The notes under the pieces: generated by a model
Seen by the model: only the letters and a program-made list of their open reading frames with translations
Databases searched by the model: none
What the model was told of the DNA's origin: nothing
Source: Motilibacter rhizosphaerae
GTDB taxonomy: Bacteria; Actinomycetota; Actinomycetes; Motilibacterales; Motilibacteraceae
DNA: 64,000 bases
NCBI RefSeq assembly: GCF_004216915.1
Contig: NZ_SGXD01000005.1
Span: 1 to 64,000 of the forward strand
Reading direction: 5' to 3'
Shown here: one piece after another, positions 17,110 to 27,543 of the stretch
How the letters are laid out: every line of letters begins with the position of its first letter
Numbering within the stretch: position 1 is the first letter of the stretch
Program-made: the position numbers and the translations under genes

Positions 17110-17864
17110 GCCTGCACCACCTCGACGCCCGCCTCGCGGATCCGGTCCAGCGCGTCCGGGGGTGCGCTGGTGTCCGTCACGAGCACGTCGAGCTCGGCGA
17201 CGGGGCAGACCACGGCGAGGGCGGTACGCGCGAGCTTGGCGCCCTCCGCGACGAGGACCGTGCGCGCCGCCACCTGCGCGGCGGTGCGCTTCACCGCGGC
17301 GTCCTGCACGTCGTAGGCCATCACCCCGGCCTCGGCCGAGACGCCGCAGCAGGTGAGGACCGTCGTGTCGTAGCGCAGTCCGCGCAGCGCCGACTCCGCC
17401 ATTGGCCCGACGAGCGCGCCCTCGCCCGGCCGCGCCGTACCGCCCGGCAGCAGCACCTGCACGGTCGAGCTGGCCACGAGCGCGGCGGCCGCGTGGACGG
17501 AGAGCGGGGTGACCGTCAGCGAGCGGCCCACGAGCGCGCGGGCGACGGCGAGCCCGGTCGTCCCGCTGTCGACGACGACCGCCTCGCCGTCGCGGAGGAG
17601 CCCCGCGACGGCGGCGGCCATCCGCTCCTTCTCCCCGGAGGCACTGGTCTCGCGCAGCGCGAAGGGCAGCTCCTGGCCGCGGAGCAGCAGGCTGACCGCG
17701 CCACCGCGTACGCGCCGGAGGACGCCCGCTCCCGCGAGCAGGTCGAGGTCGCGCCGCACCGTCACCTCGGAGGTGTCGAGCTCGACGGCCAGCTCGCCGA
17801 CGTCCACGCGCCCGCTGGCGTGGAGGCGGTCGAGGATCACGGCGTGCCGTGAGGGACTGTCCAT
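17106..17864 (-). CDS. DeoR/GlpR-family transcriptional regulator
   Basis: This 252-residue regulator has an N-terminal DeoR HTH (VGELAVELDTSEVTVRRDLD, ~19-38). The C-terminal sugar-phosphate-binding DeoRC domain carries VVDSGTTGLAVARAL and AVVCPVAELDVLVTDT. Family members respond to phosphorylated sugars. It is the first gene of an operon with the MFS transporter, suggesting autoregulated transport of a carbohydrate. ATG 17864 is preceded by GGAACGTACATC-type leader sequence without a strong ribosome binding site. Confidence 0.9.
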   Translation of the reverse strand: MDSPSRHAVILDRLHASGRVDVGELAVELDTSEVTVRRDLDLLAGAGVLRRVRGGAVSLLLRGQELPFALRETSASGEKERMAAAVAGLLRDGEAVVVDSGTTGLAVARALVGRSLTVTPLSVHAAAALVASSTVQVLLPGGTARPGEGALVGPMAESALRGLRYDTTVLTCCGVSAEAGVMAYDVQDAAVKRTAAQVAARTVLVAEGAKLARTALAVVCPVAELDVLVTDTSAPPDALDRIREAGVEVVQA

Positions 17865-17926
17865 GCGAGGAACGTACATCACCGGCTTCCGATCGAAAGC
17901 CCGTGCTGATTGCACTAGCCCCTGGA

Positions 17927-17970
17927 CGTGATCATGCACGACCTGGAGACCCAGGTCGTGCATGATCACG
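17927..17970 (-). terminator. Perfect 20-bp-stem hairpin between the exoprotein gene and DeoR
   Basis: Arms CGTGATCATGCACGACCTGG and its exact complement flank a 4-base AGAC loop. It begins 14 bases past the stop of the minus-strand giant gene, so it most simply terminates that transcript and shields the downstream DeoR operon. There is no T-run. The AT-rich core (TGATCATGCA) is unlike a plain GC terminator and may be a dispersed hairpin element. Confidence 0.7.
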
Positions 17971-17983
17971 AGCAGGTGGAGGG

Positions 17984-20900
17984 CTAGAGGCCCAGCACCT
18001 TCTGCGCGGTGTCGGAGTAGCCGCTGAGCGCCTTGCGCTGCACCTCGTCGACCTGGCGGAGCGCCTTCGCCAGGGCGACCTCGGTGCGGTAGACCGCGAG
18101 GGTCGCCCGGGCCGGGGCCCGCTGCCCGGCCGCCGCCTGCACCGCGGCCTGCTCCAGCGTCACCCGCAGCGGGGCGGCGACGGCGGGGCTGACCTTCTGC
18201 GCCACGACGAGCGCGTCGAACCCGGTGAGCAGCTGCTGGGCCGGGGTGGTCCCGCTGCCCGGCACCGTCGCCTTCGCGGTGGCCGCGCCCGCCAGCGGCG
18301 CGCCTGCCGAGTCGACAGCAGTGGTCCCGACGGTGACCGTGAGCACGGTGCCGGCCTTCACCGGCACGCTCGAGGTGAACCGGTACGCCCGGCCCAGCGC
18401 CAGCCCACTCGGCGAGGTCGTGCCGTCCACCGCGACGACCGTGCCGGGGACCGGCTTGCCCGCCGCGTCCTTCACGCTCACCGCAGCGGAGACGGAGGCC
18501 GTCCGCATCCACCGGTCGAACCCGAGGTCGACGGTGACGGCGCCGTTCGAGCCCACACCGGCCGACGTGGACACCAGCGTGGGCGCACCCGTGCGGTGCA
18601 GGTCGACGTCGACCCCGAAGTGCTCGGGCAGGACCTGCATCGCCGCCGACTCAGCCGTGTCGTACCCGGGCTTGGTCCAGCGGATCTTCCACCAGCCCCT
18701 CGGCACGTCCCAGCCGTAGCTGCCGGTCGCGGTCGTGGTCTGCGGGTTGGTCTGGCCGTACGCCGCGCCGTCCCACGTGGTCCACGGGCCGGTCGCGCTC
18801 GGGCCGGTGAGCAGGGTCGCAGTGACGCCGGAGAGCGGGGCCGCGGCCACCGACTCGTACGCCGTGCCGCTCGGGTCGAAGATCCACGTCGGCGTGGCGA
18901 CCTTCTTCGGCGCGGGGTAGCGGAACCCCTTGGGCCTGAACTTGATGCGCGGGTCGCACTCCTTGAGACCGCCCTCCTTGACCCGCTTCACGTCCTCCAC
19001 GGCCCGGTCCACCGCGATCTGGTCGAGCTTCTTGATGCCGTACCCGATCGACTGGTCGATGAGGAACGACGTCGCCTTCCCCAGCTTCGTCCTGTCCAGC
19101 CCGACCGCCGTCTGCCAGCTGCTGGCGAGCAGGCTGATCCAGTCGCCGGCGTTGGTGGCGGCCTTGTTCACGAACAGCACACTGCGCGCGTCGTCGACGT
19201 CGTGGTGCAGCTCCGCCCCGATCTCCGGGTTGCAGGCGGTGACGTTGAGGTCGATCCAGTCGTCGAGGCCGTCGAGCTGCGGGGTGTTGCCCCCGTTGGT
19301 CAGCAGGTCGTAGAGCGTCTTGGCGTTCTTGTAGCCCTTGTAGACCTTGAGGATGTCCGTGACCTTGTCGAACTTGCCGGGGGCGTCGGCCGCCGCGCGG
19401 AGACCGGGTCGCGTGCCCTCGAGGTACTCGCTGGGCAGCGCGTAGGACGTCGTGATGACGAAGGCGTCCTTCGTCTCCTCGACCGTGGACGAGAAGTTCC
19501 GCAGCTGCAGGCCGGATGCGCTCTGCACCTGCTGCTCGTCGGCGGTCTGGGCCGGCAGGGTCGTGGGCGTACCGAACGTGCCCGTCACCTCGACCGGCAC
19601 CCCCGAGACCTTCTCCGTGCCCTTCCAGCTGGAGCCGTCGTCCGCGACCTGCACGTCGACGTCGCTCACAGCGTTGGCCGGCGACGGGATGCTCCCGACG
19701 AGCGAGTCGACCGGCGCAGGCGTCGTGTCGCCCACCGGCACCGGCAGTGCAGCAGTGTCGTAGCCGATGGAGATGTCGCCCATGTCCTCGGGGCCGGACG
19801 GGGTGACCACCGCGGTGCAGGTCGTGCCGCTGCACGAGCCCTTGGCCTCGAGCTCACCGACGTAGGCGCGGAAGTCGCTGACCCTGCTGGTGTCCGCGAA
19901 GGTCGCGGTGATCGTGACCGGCGCGCTCGGGACGTAGACCATCGTCGAGGACGGGACGCCCTTGCTCGGGTCGAAGGTGAACGACCGCTGGTTGTCCGAG
20001 GTCGAGTTGTCGACGGTGACGGAGATGGGGTCGACGGCGTCGTCGTCGTACGCCACCTCCGCGACCGCGCTGGAGCTCGTCCCGGCGACCGCGTGCAGCG
20101 GATAGCGCTGGCCCCCCAGAGGCTTCACGAGCTGGACCCGCGCGCTCCAGTGGCCGCCGGCACCGGCAGTCCCGGAGCCGACCACGCGACCCGCACCGTC
20201 GAGGACGCTCACGGCAGCCCCGGGCACGGCCAGCCCGGAGACCGGGAACGAGGAGCTGCCGGCCGTCGTCGGCGCGTCGAGCGTCAGCCGCTCGACCTGC
20301 GCCTCGGCGACCCCGAGGTCCTGGACGGACCCGTTCGCCAGGGCGACGGTGACCGGGGCCGCGAGCGGGCCGCCCGGGGTGGCGTCGCCGACCGTGAGCA
20401 GCACGCGGACGACGTGGGCGGCGGCGTCGGCGAGCGGCACGGTGACGACCCCGGCCGCGACCGTGGAGGACGCCGTACGCCCGTCGACCGTCGCCGTGCC
20501 GGCCGCGGCGCTCGCCCCGGCGGGCAGCGTGAGCCGCAGCGCCGTACGCGCCGCGGGCGACGCAGGGAGGTCGAGCCGGTAGGTGAGCAGACCACCCGGC
20601 AGCACCGGCGCGGGCAGCGCCTGCACCGTGAGCCCGGCCGGGGGAGCCGCGCTCGTGGACAGGGTGACGGTGCCCAGGGCGACTGCGGTCGACGAGGGGA
20701 CCGTCACCTTCGAGACGGCTACCGCACCGTCGGCGTCACGCCAGTGGACCTCGTAGTCACCCGTCGCGGGGACCCCGATGACGGCGTCAGCACCGCCACC
20801 GCGGAAGTGACCGGACCAGACCTGGCCGCCGTCGCCGGCGTGCACCACGTCCGCGCTCCACGAGGTCTCCGCGGTGCCCGCCGGGCCGGCGAGGTGCGCG

Positions 20901-22280
20901 GTGACGGAGCCCGCCTGCGCGAGGTGGAGCGTGACGTCGACGTCGGGGTCGCTGCCGAGCACGATGCTGGCGCAGCCCTTGCTGAGCCCGTCCTCCCGCC
21001 CGTCGGCGCAGAGGGTGACGGTGTCGCCCGCCTTGCCGTCGTACGCGACGGCGGGACCGACGGCCAGCGCCGTGCTGCCGGCTGTGAGCGTCTCGGCGAA
21101 GTGCAGCGCCGTGGCCGGGTCGACCGGCTGCTCGACCTCCGCGGCCCCGACCGAGCGGGTCATGACGTGCGGCCGGATCCGGTAGGTCGGCGCACGCAGC
21201 AGGTCGAGGGACACCGGTGTCGGCGCACCCGCGGCGAGCACGGCGCTCACCGTGGAGGGCACGGAGAACGGCGACTCCGCGTGCACGCCGGCAGCTCCGG
21301 CGAGGGCGTGGACGAGCGCCTTGCCGTCCGTGCCGGTGCGCGCGGACTGCGTGAAGGTGCGCCCGTCGAGGTGCTGGGTGACGACGACGGTGCCGCCCGC
21401 GGTGGCCGCGCCGGCCGTGGTGACGGTGACGGCGGCGTCGGCGGCCGGCATCAGCCTCTGCTGCAGCGTCACGGCAGCGGGTCCGCTCGCGGTCGTCAGC
21501 GCGGCGGTGGCCTGGGTGACCCGCGCCGTCTGGTCGTCGTGCCGCTCGGTGAGGACGAGCGCCGTCCCGGTCGGCAGGCCCTGCAGGTCGACCGCGGGCG
21601 TGAAGGCCGTCAGGTGCGCGGTCGCGAGGACCGTGCCGGTCGTGTCGGCGACCGTCAGCGTCCCGGCAGTGGGGTCGGCGCCCGCCGGCCCGGCCAGCGT
21701 CACGTCGAGCTCGGCGTGCCGCTGCGGGGTGAGCGCGAGCGGGACGACGCTGCCGCGGCCGACGACGAGGTCGTCACGGCGGGCGACCACGTCGTGGTCG
21801 GCCGTCTCGAGCGTGACGTCGTACGTGTCGGGCGCCAGGTCGACGGCCACCGCGGCGCCGGCGGTCACGCTGCGCGTCTCGTCGGTGCCCGCCCCCCGCA
21901 GGTGCAGGGTGAGGCCGGGCAGGTCGGCGGTGGACGCCGCGATGCTCACCTGCGCCCGGCCGCCGACGGGCCCGCCGTCGAGCAGCTGCGCGGTGTCGGT
22001 GCGCCCGCCCTTGGTGAGCACGACCTCGACCTTGCCCGCGGCGTGGAGCGCGGTGCCGTCGAGCCGGTAGGCCGCCGTCGCGTACGTGCCGGGAGCGGTC
22101 TCGCTGACCGGGAGCACGACCTGCGGGCTCCCGGTGCCGGCGCGGTCGTCCCAGATCCGGACCTCGCCGGTCATCCCGGGCTCGTCGGCGGCGCGGACGA
22201 CGAGGTCCCCGCCGAGCTGCAGGGCGCGCCCGCCCATGACCCGCGGCGCGTCGAGCGTGATGCCCTCGACGCCCTGCCGC
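17984..22280 (-). CDS. Giant secreted Ig-like repeat protein, C-terminal part (after apparent frameshift)
   Basis: This frame continues the gene starting at 24372. The two frames meet near 22278, where a one-base change would join them into ~2,130 residues. About 1,430 residues lie here. Many beta-sandwich-like units come first. A helical insert follows (FDKVTDILKVYKGYKNAKTL to IKKLDQIAVDRAVEDVKRV), with cysteines at CNPEIG and ECDPRI. Next is an Ig-like domain of the Big_5 kind (DLGFDRWMRTASVS, GTVLTVTVG), and last a helical tail of FIMAH-like character. It has no signal of its own, so it needs the upstream part. It is likely cell-surface or secreted; function unknown. Confidence 0.65.
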
Positions 22281-24372
22281 GGGTGGTGGCGGCGGTCGCG
22301 GTCGCCCAGCTGCGCACGGGCCATCCGGCTCCGAGCACGGCGGACACTCGCCAGGCGTAGGCGGTGCCGGGCGTGAGGGCGGTGTCGGCGTACGACGTGC
22401 GGCTCGCGTCGGAGAGCGAGGCGACGGTCGCCCAGGCTCCGCCCGAGTCCTGCCGCTCGACGCGCCACGCGGTGAGCGGCGTGCCGGCGGGAGCCGGCGG
22501 CCAGGTGACGGTGGCCGAGGTCGAGCCGACACCGCTGACCAGGACCGGCACCGCGTCAGGCAGGTCGGTGCGCTCGACCGTGCTCTCGCTCAGCGGGCTG
22601 GTGCTGCCGTCCGCGTGGAGGGCGTCGACGCGGTAGCCGTAGTAGGTGAGGGCGGCGAGCCCCGTGTCGTCGTAGGAGGTGGCGGTGGCGGGGAGGTCGG
22701 CGACCTTCGCGTACGACGCCGGGTCGACGGCCGGGTGGTCGGCCTGCTGGCCGCCGGGCGCGCGCAGCACCCGGAGGCCCGTGATCCCCGTCGTGCCGGC
22801 GGGCAGCGGGAACGCCAGGTGCAGCGTGCCGGCGGCACCGCGCGTGACGGCGAGCGGGGCGAGGGCCCGGGCGTCGGCGGACAGCGCGGTGCCGCGTGCG
22901 CCGCTCGTGCTGACCGCGGTGACGGCGTACGTGTGCGGTGCTGTCGCGTCCGGAGCTGTCACCGTGGTGGAGCGCTTGTCGGGGGCGACCGTCGCGACGA
23001 CCGTGCCGTCCACACTGACCTCGTAGCCCTTGAGGTCGCCCGCCGCGGCGGGCCAGTCGAGCTGCACCGCGGTCGAGCTGCGCGGGGTCGCGCTGAGCGA
23101 GGCGCCGCCGGGCCAGGTGGGCGCACCCGCACTGGTGCTGCTGCGGGTCGCGGAGACGATGCTGCCGTCGAGCCAGAGCGTCACCGCGCTGCCGTCGGCG
23201 GACAGGGACCCGGCGTACGCCCCGGTGCCCGTCGCGCCGCCGTCCGGGTCGCCGCCCGCGACGAGCTGCGTGGCGCCACCGGGCAGGTCGACCGCGTACG
23301 CCGCGCTGGGGATGCTGCCACCGTCCGACGGTGCCGCGGTCAGCAGCAGCCGGCTGCCGTCGGCGCTCACCACCGGACCGGTCGGACGCAGGCCCACCGG
23401 GGCGAGGACCTCGGTCCCCGCGTCAGCCGGGTGGGTGCGGTCCCAGACGAGGAAGCGCGCCGGGCCGAACCAGCCGCCGGGCGGGACCGGGCCCTCACCG
23501 GCGCGGTAGACGACGCGGGTGCCGGTCCGGTCGACCTGCGGGCCGTCCCCCGACCACTCCGGCAGGGACGCGACCACGGTGCCCGAGGCGACGTCGACGA
23601 CCTGGAGCGCACTGGTCCCGTCTGCGGTGGCGCCGTAGACCACGGTCCGGCCGTCACCGCTCAGCCGCACGCTGCGCGTCGCGTAGTCCCCGTCGTAGCG
23701 GTACAGCGTCGCGCCCGTGGCGACGGCGACGACGAGGACGGAGACGCCCTCGGCGTGCCCCACGACCATGGCGAGGCGCGAGCCGTCCGCCGACAGGGAC
23801 ACCTCGCGCACGTCGCGGTCCGGTACGCCCGGGTGGGCGACCGCGCGCACCGCGCCGCCGTGCGCGTCGGTGACGTAGACGTCGGCGCCGTTCGGCACGT
23901 CGGTGCCGAGCAGGTCACCCGCGCGGCTGGTGAAGGCGACGGTGCTGCCGTCACCGGAGAGCGCGAACGTCTCCGCTTCCTGGTCGGCCGTGGTCGCCAG
24001 ACCGTGCGCGTGGTCGACGAGGGTCGTGGTGCCGGCGCGGGTGTCGCGGAGGAGCAGGCTCGCGTCGGAGCCGCCGTCGACGCGCGCCTGGTAGAGCACG
24101 ACGCTGCCGTCGTCGCTGGTCGCGGTGGCCTCGAGGGGCGCCTCCTCGCTCGGGAGGTAGCCGCTGACCGTGCGGTACGCCCAGCTGGGGGCGGCGACGC
24201 CCGCCGTCGCCGTCACGCGAGCGGCGGGGCCGGAGGCCAGGGCGGGAGTGGTGCCGGCGGCGAGCAGCGCGGTCGCGACCAGGCCGACGGCGACGGCGCC
24301 GCGGAAGCGGCCCGGTGGGGGGAGCGGGGACTGCACACCACGGGCTGTGGCGCGCGTACGGATCGAGGGCAC
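22171..24372 (-). CDS. Giant secreted beta-propeller/FN3 protein, N-terminal part (frameshifted)
   Basis: The frame opens with ATG 24372 and a long basic, then hydrophobic, signal region (GAVAVGLVATALLAAG, cleavage near ALASG). Residues ~60-400 contain PD40/WD40-like propeller blades with repeated LSGDGSTVAF, LSADGSRLAM, LSGDGRTVVY and VSADGSRLLL motifs. Two to three fibronectin type III domains follow, ending WRVSAVLGAGWPVRSWATATAATTR. After that (near 22278) the translation turns Arg/Ser-rich, while the next frame becomes perfect coding. The final ~36 codons to 22171 are therefore probably an artefact of a frameshift. The break may be a real mutation or an assembly error. Confidence 0.7.
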   Translation of the reverse strand: MPSIRTRATARGVQSPLPPPGRFRGAVAVGLVATALLAAGTTPALASGPAARVTATAGVAAPSWAYRTVSGYLPSEEAPLEATATSDDGSVVLYQARVDGGSDASLLLRDTRAGTTTLVDHAHGLATTADQEAETFALSGDGSTVAFTSRAGDLLGTDVPNGADVYVTDAHGGAVRAVAHPGVPDRDVREVSLSADGSRLAMVVGHAEGVSVLVVAVATGATLYRYDGDYATRSVRLSGDGRTVVYGATADGTSALQVVDVASGTVVASLPEWSGDGPQVDRTGTRVVYRAGEGPVPPGGWFGPARFLVWDRTHPADAGTEVLAPVGLRPTGPVVSADGSRLLLTAAPSDGGSIPSAAYAVDLPGGATQLVAGGDPDGGATGTGAYAGSLSADGSAVTLWLDGSIVSATRSSTSAGAPTWPGGASLSATPRSSTAVQLDWPAAAGDLKGYEVSVDGTVVATVAPDKRSTTVTAPDATAPHTYAVTAVSTSGARGTALSADARALAPLAVTRGAAGTLHLAFPLPAGTTGITGLRVLRAPGGQQADHPAVDPASYAKVADLPATATSYDDTGLAALTYYGYRVDALHADGSTSPLSESTVERTDLPDAVPVLVSGVGSTSATVTWPPAPAGTPLTAWRVERQDSGGAWATVASLSDASRTSYADTALTPGTAYAWRVSAVLGAGWPVRSWATATAATTRGRASRASRSTRRGSWAGAPCSSAGTSSSAPPTSPG

Positions 24373-24492
24373 AGAGGTCTCCAGAGGACGGGGAGGGGCG
24401 AGGGGGGAGGAGCGGTCGGAGCCTGGTCGGGGGGGCTTGGCGCGTGCTTGGCGCGACCTTGGCCCCGGTCGCGACGCAGGCGAGGGCGGGTC

Positions 24493-25254
24493 TCAGGGCG
24501 TGGGGGTGCCGTGCACCTGGCGGGCCCGCCGCGCGTAGACCCGTGGGGCGAGCCGGGGCATGAGGAGCCGCACCGGTGCCGGTGCCTCGTGCAGCATCTC
24601 GGCGAGGACCGCCGGGTCGCCCTCGTACGCGAACATGCCGAAGGCGAGGGCGAGGTCCGGCTTCGACATGGACGCCGCGCCGCGGGCGCCGATGGCCGCC
24701 CACTCCTCGGGTCGCAGGACGGCCGCGGCGACGGGCAGGACGTCGCGCTCCTCGAGGTCGAGGTGGTCGCGCAGCAGCCCCGAGAGGGTCTCGAGCCGGG
24801 CGGCCAGCGCGTCGCGCCGCCCGGCGTCCGGCGCGGCCGCCCACGCGTCGCGCAGCCGGGCGACGTCGGTGAGCGCGAGGTCGAGCGCGGCGTGCTGGGC
24901 CTCGCCGTCGGCGAGCAGACGGGCGCGGTCCGGTGCCCGCTCGACGAGCAGCGGCCAGAGCAGCTCGTCCTCGCCCTCGTGGTGGTGGTGCAGCATGTCG
25001 CCGACGAAGCGCAGGTGCCCGGCGACGGCGCGGGCCTGCCGGCGGTCGCCGTCCGGCGTGCGCGAGACGGCCGCGGGCGCGAGCCGGAACTCGCGCAGCA
25101 GGGCGGTGTGCACGACGAGCATGTCGCGCACGTCGACCAGCGGAGGCTCCGGTGGCGAGGGGGTGCAGACCCACCGCGCCTCGGCGGGGCTCCACCAGCA
25201 GGCGGAGGTGTGGGCGTGCGGGGCGGTGAGGAAGTCCAGCGGCGGAGTCGTCAT
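24493..25254 (-). CDS. Hemerythrin-like (HHE) domain protein
   Basis: This 253-residue cytosolic protein has a four-helix HHE cation-binding domain. Candidate iron ligands are in VVHTALLREFR, MLHHHHEGEDELLWP, GEAQHAALD and DHLDLEERDVLP, the usual H...HxxxE...H...HxxxE order. Such proteins bind oxygen, NO or iron. A further ~50-residue tail follows. The gene lies divergently next to a LuxR regulator. A 28-bp motif (25286-25313), also found upstream of two other loci, ends 31 bases before its ATG. Confidence 0.9.
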   Translation of the reverse strand: MTTPPLDFLTAPHAHTSACWWSPAEARWVCTPSPPEPPLVDVRDMLVVHTALLREFRLAPAAVSRTPDGDRRQARAVAGHLRFVGDMLHHHHEGEDELLWPLLVERAPDRARLLADGEAQHAALDLALTDVARLRDAWAAAPDAGRRDALAARLETLSGLLRDHLDLEERDVLPVAAAVLRPEEWAAIGARGAASMSKPDLALAFGMFAYEGDPAVLAEMLHEAPAPVRLLMPRLAPRVYARRARQVHGTPTP

Positions 25255-25285
25255 GTCGACGAGAGTCGTCCGCCCAGCACCCCGG

Positions 25286-25313
25286 TCCCATCCCAGCTTC
25301 CTGGGGTCTTCGC
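25286..25313. promoter_or_regulatory. Recurrent 28-bp motif, copy A
   Basis: The plus strand reads TCCCATCCCA-gctt-CCTGGGG-tctt-CGC. Capitals are identical in the copies at 34153-34180 and 40861-40888 (the last inverted). The core CCCAG-CTTC-CTGGG is a small palindrome. It lies in the gap between the hemerythrin-like gene (minus, 31 nt away) and the LuxR gene (plus, 43 nt away). Confidence 0.65.
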
Positions 25314-25356
25314 GCTAGCGCCCCTCCTCCCCGCGGCCGTGGGGCACGATGGCCCC

Positions 25357-26397
25357 ATGCCGACGCCGATGCCCGCGCCCCAGGCCCTCGCCGAGCGGGT
25401 GGCCCGGACCGGCGCCTCCGCCGGGACCGTCCAGGACCTGGCGCGGGCGGTCTTCGTCGCGCTGTCCCCAGCGGTGCCCTTCGCCTTCGCCTGCCTCGCG
25501 ACGACGGACCCGGCGACGGGGCTCATCACGGGAGCGGTGAAGTCGCACGACCTCCCGCTCGGGGACCAGGAGTTCGCGGCCGCGGAGTACGGCGCCCCGG
25601 ACATCAACCTCTTCGCCGAGATCGCCGAGCGGCCCGTACCGGTCGGGGTGCTGTCGCTCGACACCGGCGGGCAGCCGGAGACGTGCTTGCGGCTGCGCGA
25701 CTACATGACGCCCCAGTTCGGGTTCGTCGACGAGATCCGCCTCGCGTGCCGCTCGCGCGGTGCGGTGTGGGGCGCGGTGGCCGTCTACCGCCGCGCCGGA
25801 GAGCCTGCCTTCACCGCTGCGGAGGGCGAGCTGCTCGCGGCTCTGGCGGAGCCGGTCGCCGAAGCGCTGCAGCGCATCCTGTTCGCCGGGCCGCGGGCTG
25901 CTGCCGCTGGAGTCCCGGCGGTGCTCGTGGTCGACGCCGAGGACCGCGTGACGGACGCGACCGCCGCGGTGGAGGACCGCATCAGCGACCTCGGGGGCTG
26001 GGAGCACGGCGCCCTCCCCGCGAGCATCCTCGCCGTCGTCGCCACCGCTCGGCGCACCGGCGCCCCGGTGCGCACGATCGTGCCCTCCGGGCAGGGCGCA
26101 TGGACGGCGCTGCAGGCACTTCCGCTCGAGGGCGCCGGTGGCGTGCGCTCGGTCGTCGTCACGGTCGAGGCCGCGGCCGCAGCAGCAGTCGGCCAGCTCA
26201 CCCTGGCCGCCCGCGGACTCACCGGACGGGAGCAGGACGTCACGCAGCTGGTGCTCCAAGGGGCGTCCACCAAGGACATCGCCAGCGCCCTGCACCTCTC
26301 ACCGCACACGGTCCAGGACCACCTGAAGGCGGTCTTCGCCAAGCTCGGGGTGAGCAGTCGCCGCGAGATGATCGGGCGGCTCGTCGCGGAGGGGTGA
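25357..26397 (+). CDS. LuxR-family regulator with GAF-like sensor domain
   Basis: This 346-residue one-component regulator has a GAF-like domain at about 20-185 (LARAVFVALSPAVPFAFACL, then LRLRDYMTPQFGFVDEIRL and WGAVAVYRRAGEPAF). The C-terminal LuxR HTH starts at ~288 (LTGREQDVTQLVLQG, KDIASALHLSPHTVQDHL). ATG 25357 is in frame; the ATG at 25349 is not. The recurrent 28-bp motif is in its promoter region, making it the first candidate to bind that motif. The epoxide hydrolase follows immediately and may be co-transcribed. Confidence 0.9.
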   Translation: MPTPMPAPQALAERVARTGASAGTVQDLARAVFVALSPAVPFAFACLATTDPATGLITGAVKSHDLPLGDQEFAAAEYGAPDINLFAEIAERPVPVGVLSLDTGGQPETCLRLRDYMTPQFGFVDEIRLACRSRGAVWGAVAVYRRAGEPAFTAAEGELLAALAEPVAEALQRILFAGPRAAAAGVPAVLVVDAEDRVTDATAAVEDRISDLGGWEHGALPASILAVVATARRTGAPVRTIVPSGQGAWTALQALPLEGAGGVRSVVVTVEAAAAAAVGQLTLAARGLTGREQDVTQLVLQGASTKDIASALHLSPHTVQDHLKAVFAKLGVSSRREMIGRLVAEG

Positions 26398-26402
26398 GGG
26401 CT

Positions 26403-27539
26403 GTGGGCACGTCGCCGCTGGTCGAACCGTTCACCGTCCACGTGGACGAGGAAGCCTTGGAGGGCCTGCGATCTCGCCTGCGCGCCACGCGCTGGCCCGA
26501 CCTCCCGGCCGACCCCGCGTGGAGCCTGGGCGCGGACCCGGCGTACCTGCGGGAGCTCGTGGACCACTGGAGCGAGGAGTTCGACTGGCGTGCGCAGGAG
26601 GCCGCGCTCGCCGCTCACCCACGGGTCCTCGTGCACCTCGGGAACCTGCGCGTGCACGCCGTCCACGTCCGTGCGGCGTCGGGTGCCCCCGCCCTGCCGC
26701 TCGTGCTCTGCCACGGCTGGCCGGACTCCTCCTGGCGCTTCGAGAAGGTGCTCGACCTCCTCACCGATCCGGCGGACCCGGCCGACGCCTTCGACGTCGT
26801 GGTGCCGGACATGCCGGGCTACGGGTGGTCCGACGCACCGCGTACGCCGCTTGACTCGATCACGGTCGCCGGCCTCTGGGCGCAGCTGATGCCGGCGCTC
26901 GGCTACGAGCGGTTCGGCGCCGCGGGTGGGGACATCGGCAGCGGGGTCTGCCGCTTCCTGGCCCTCGACCACCCGGACCGCGTCGTGGCGGTGCACCGCA
27001 CCGACGCAGGACTGCCTGTCGCCGCGGCGTTCCCTGACCTCTCCGAGGAGGAGCGGCAGTGGGTCCAGCTGGTCACGGCCTGGGGCGCGAGCGAGGGCGC
27101 GTACGCCGCTATGCACCGCACCCGCCCCAACACCGCGGCGGCCGGGCTGACCGACTCGCCCGTCGGGCTCGCGGCGTGGATCGTCGAGAAGCTGCGCGCC
27201 TGGAGCGACTGCAGCGGCGACGTCGAGTCCCGCTTCACCAAGGACGAGATCCTCACCAACGTCTCGACCTACTGGCACACCAGGACGATCGGCCCCTCGA
27301 TGCGGATGTACGCCGCCAACGCCGCGATCCCGGTCGCGCAGCACGCGCGACGGGTGGAGGTGCCGTCAGGGTTCGCGCTGTTCCCCGCCGACCTCTCCCG
27401 CCCGCCGCGCGCGTGGCTCGAGCGCACCACCAACCTGGTCCGCGTCACAGAACCCCCTGCTGGCGGGCACTTCGCGCCCTTCGAGGAGCCCGAGGCCTAC
27501 GCCCAGGAGCTGCGGGAGTTCTTCCGCCCCTACCGGTAG
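26403..27539 (+). CDS. Epoxide hydrolase (alpha/beta hydrolase with EHN domain)
   Basis: This 378-residue enzyme probably opens epoxides to diols. The N-terminal EHN segment (VDEEALEGLRSRLRATRWP) leads into the hydrolase core, with oxyanion motif HGWPDSSW (104-111), nucleophile Asp177 in GGDIGSG, and catalytic His356 in GGHFAPFEEP. This pattern is typical of microsomal-type bacterial epoxide hydrolases. GTG 26403 has GGAGGGG 8 bases upstream; GTG 26394, overlapping the LuxR stop, is an alternative. A second, incomplete homologue is at the right end of the window. Confidence 0.9.
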   Translation: MGTSPLVEPFTVHVDEEALEGLRSRLRATRWPDLPADPAWSLGADPAYLRELVDHWSEEFDWRAQEAALAAHPRVLVHLGNLRVHAVHVRAASGAPALPLVLCHGWPDSSWRFEKVLDLLTDPADPADAFDVVVPDMPGYGWSDAPRTPLDSITVAGLWAQLMPALGYERFGAAGGDIGSGVCRFLALDHPDRVVAVHRTDAGLPVAAAFPDLSEEERQWVQLVTAWGASEGAYAAMHRTRPNTAAAGLTDSPVGLAAWIVEKLRAWSDCSGDVESRFTKDEILTNVSTYWHTRTIGPSMRMYAANAAIPVAQHARRVEVPSGFALFPADLSRPPRAWLERTTNLVRVTEPPAGGHFAPFEEPEAYAQELREFFRPYR

Positions 27540-27543
27540 CCGC

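Noticed and set aside
18596-22360. A 1,254-codon plus-strand frame opposite the giant exoprotein gene
   Set aside because: Arg-rich, without recognisable motifs; the opposite strand carries signal peptide, FN3 and Ig-like coding.
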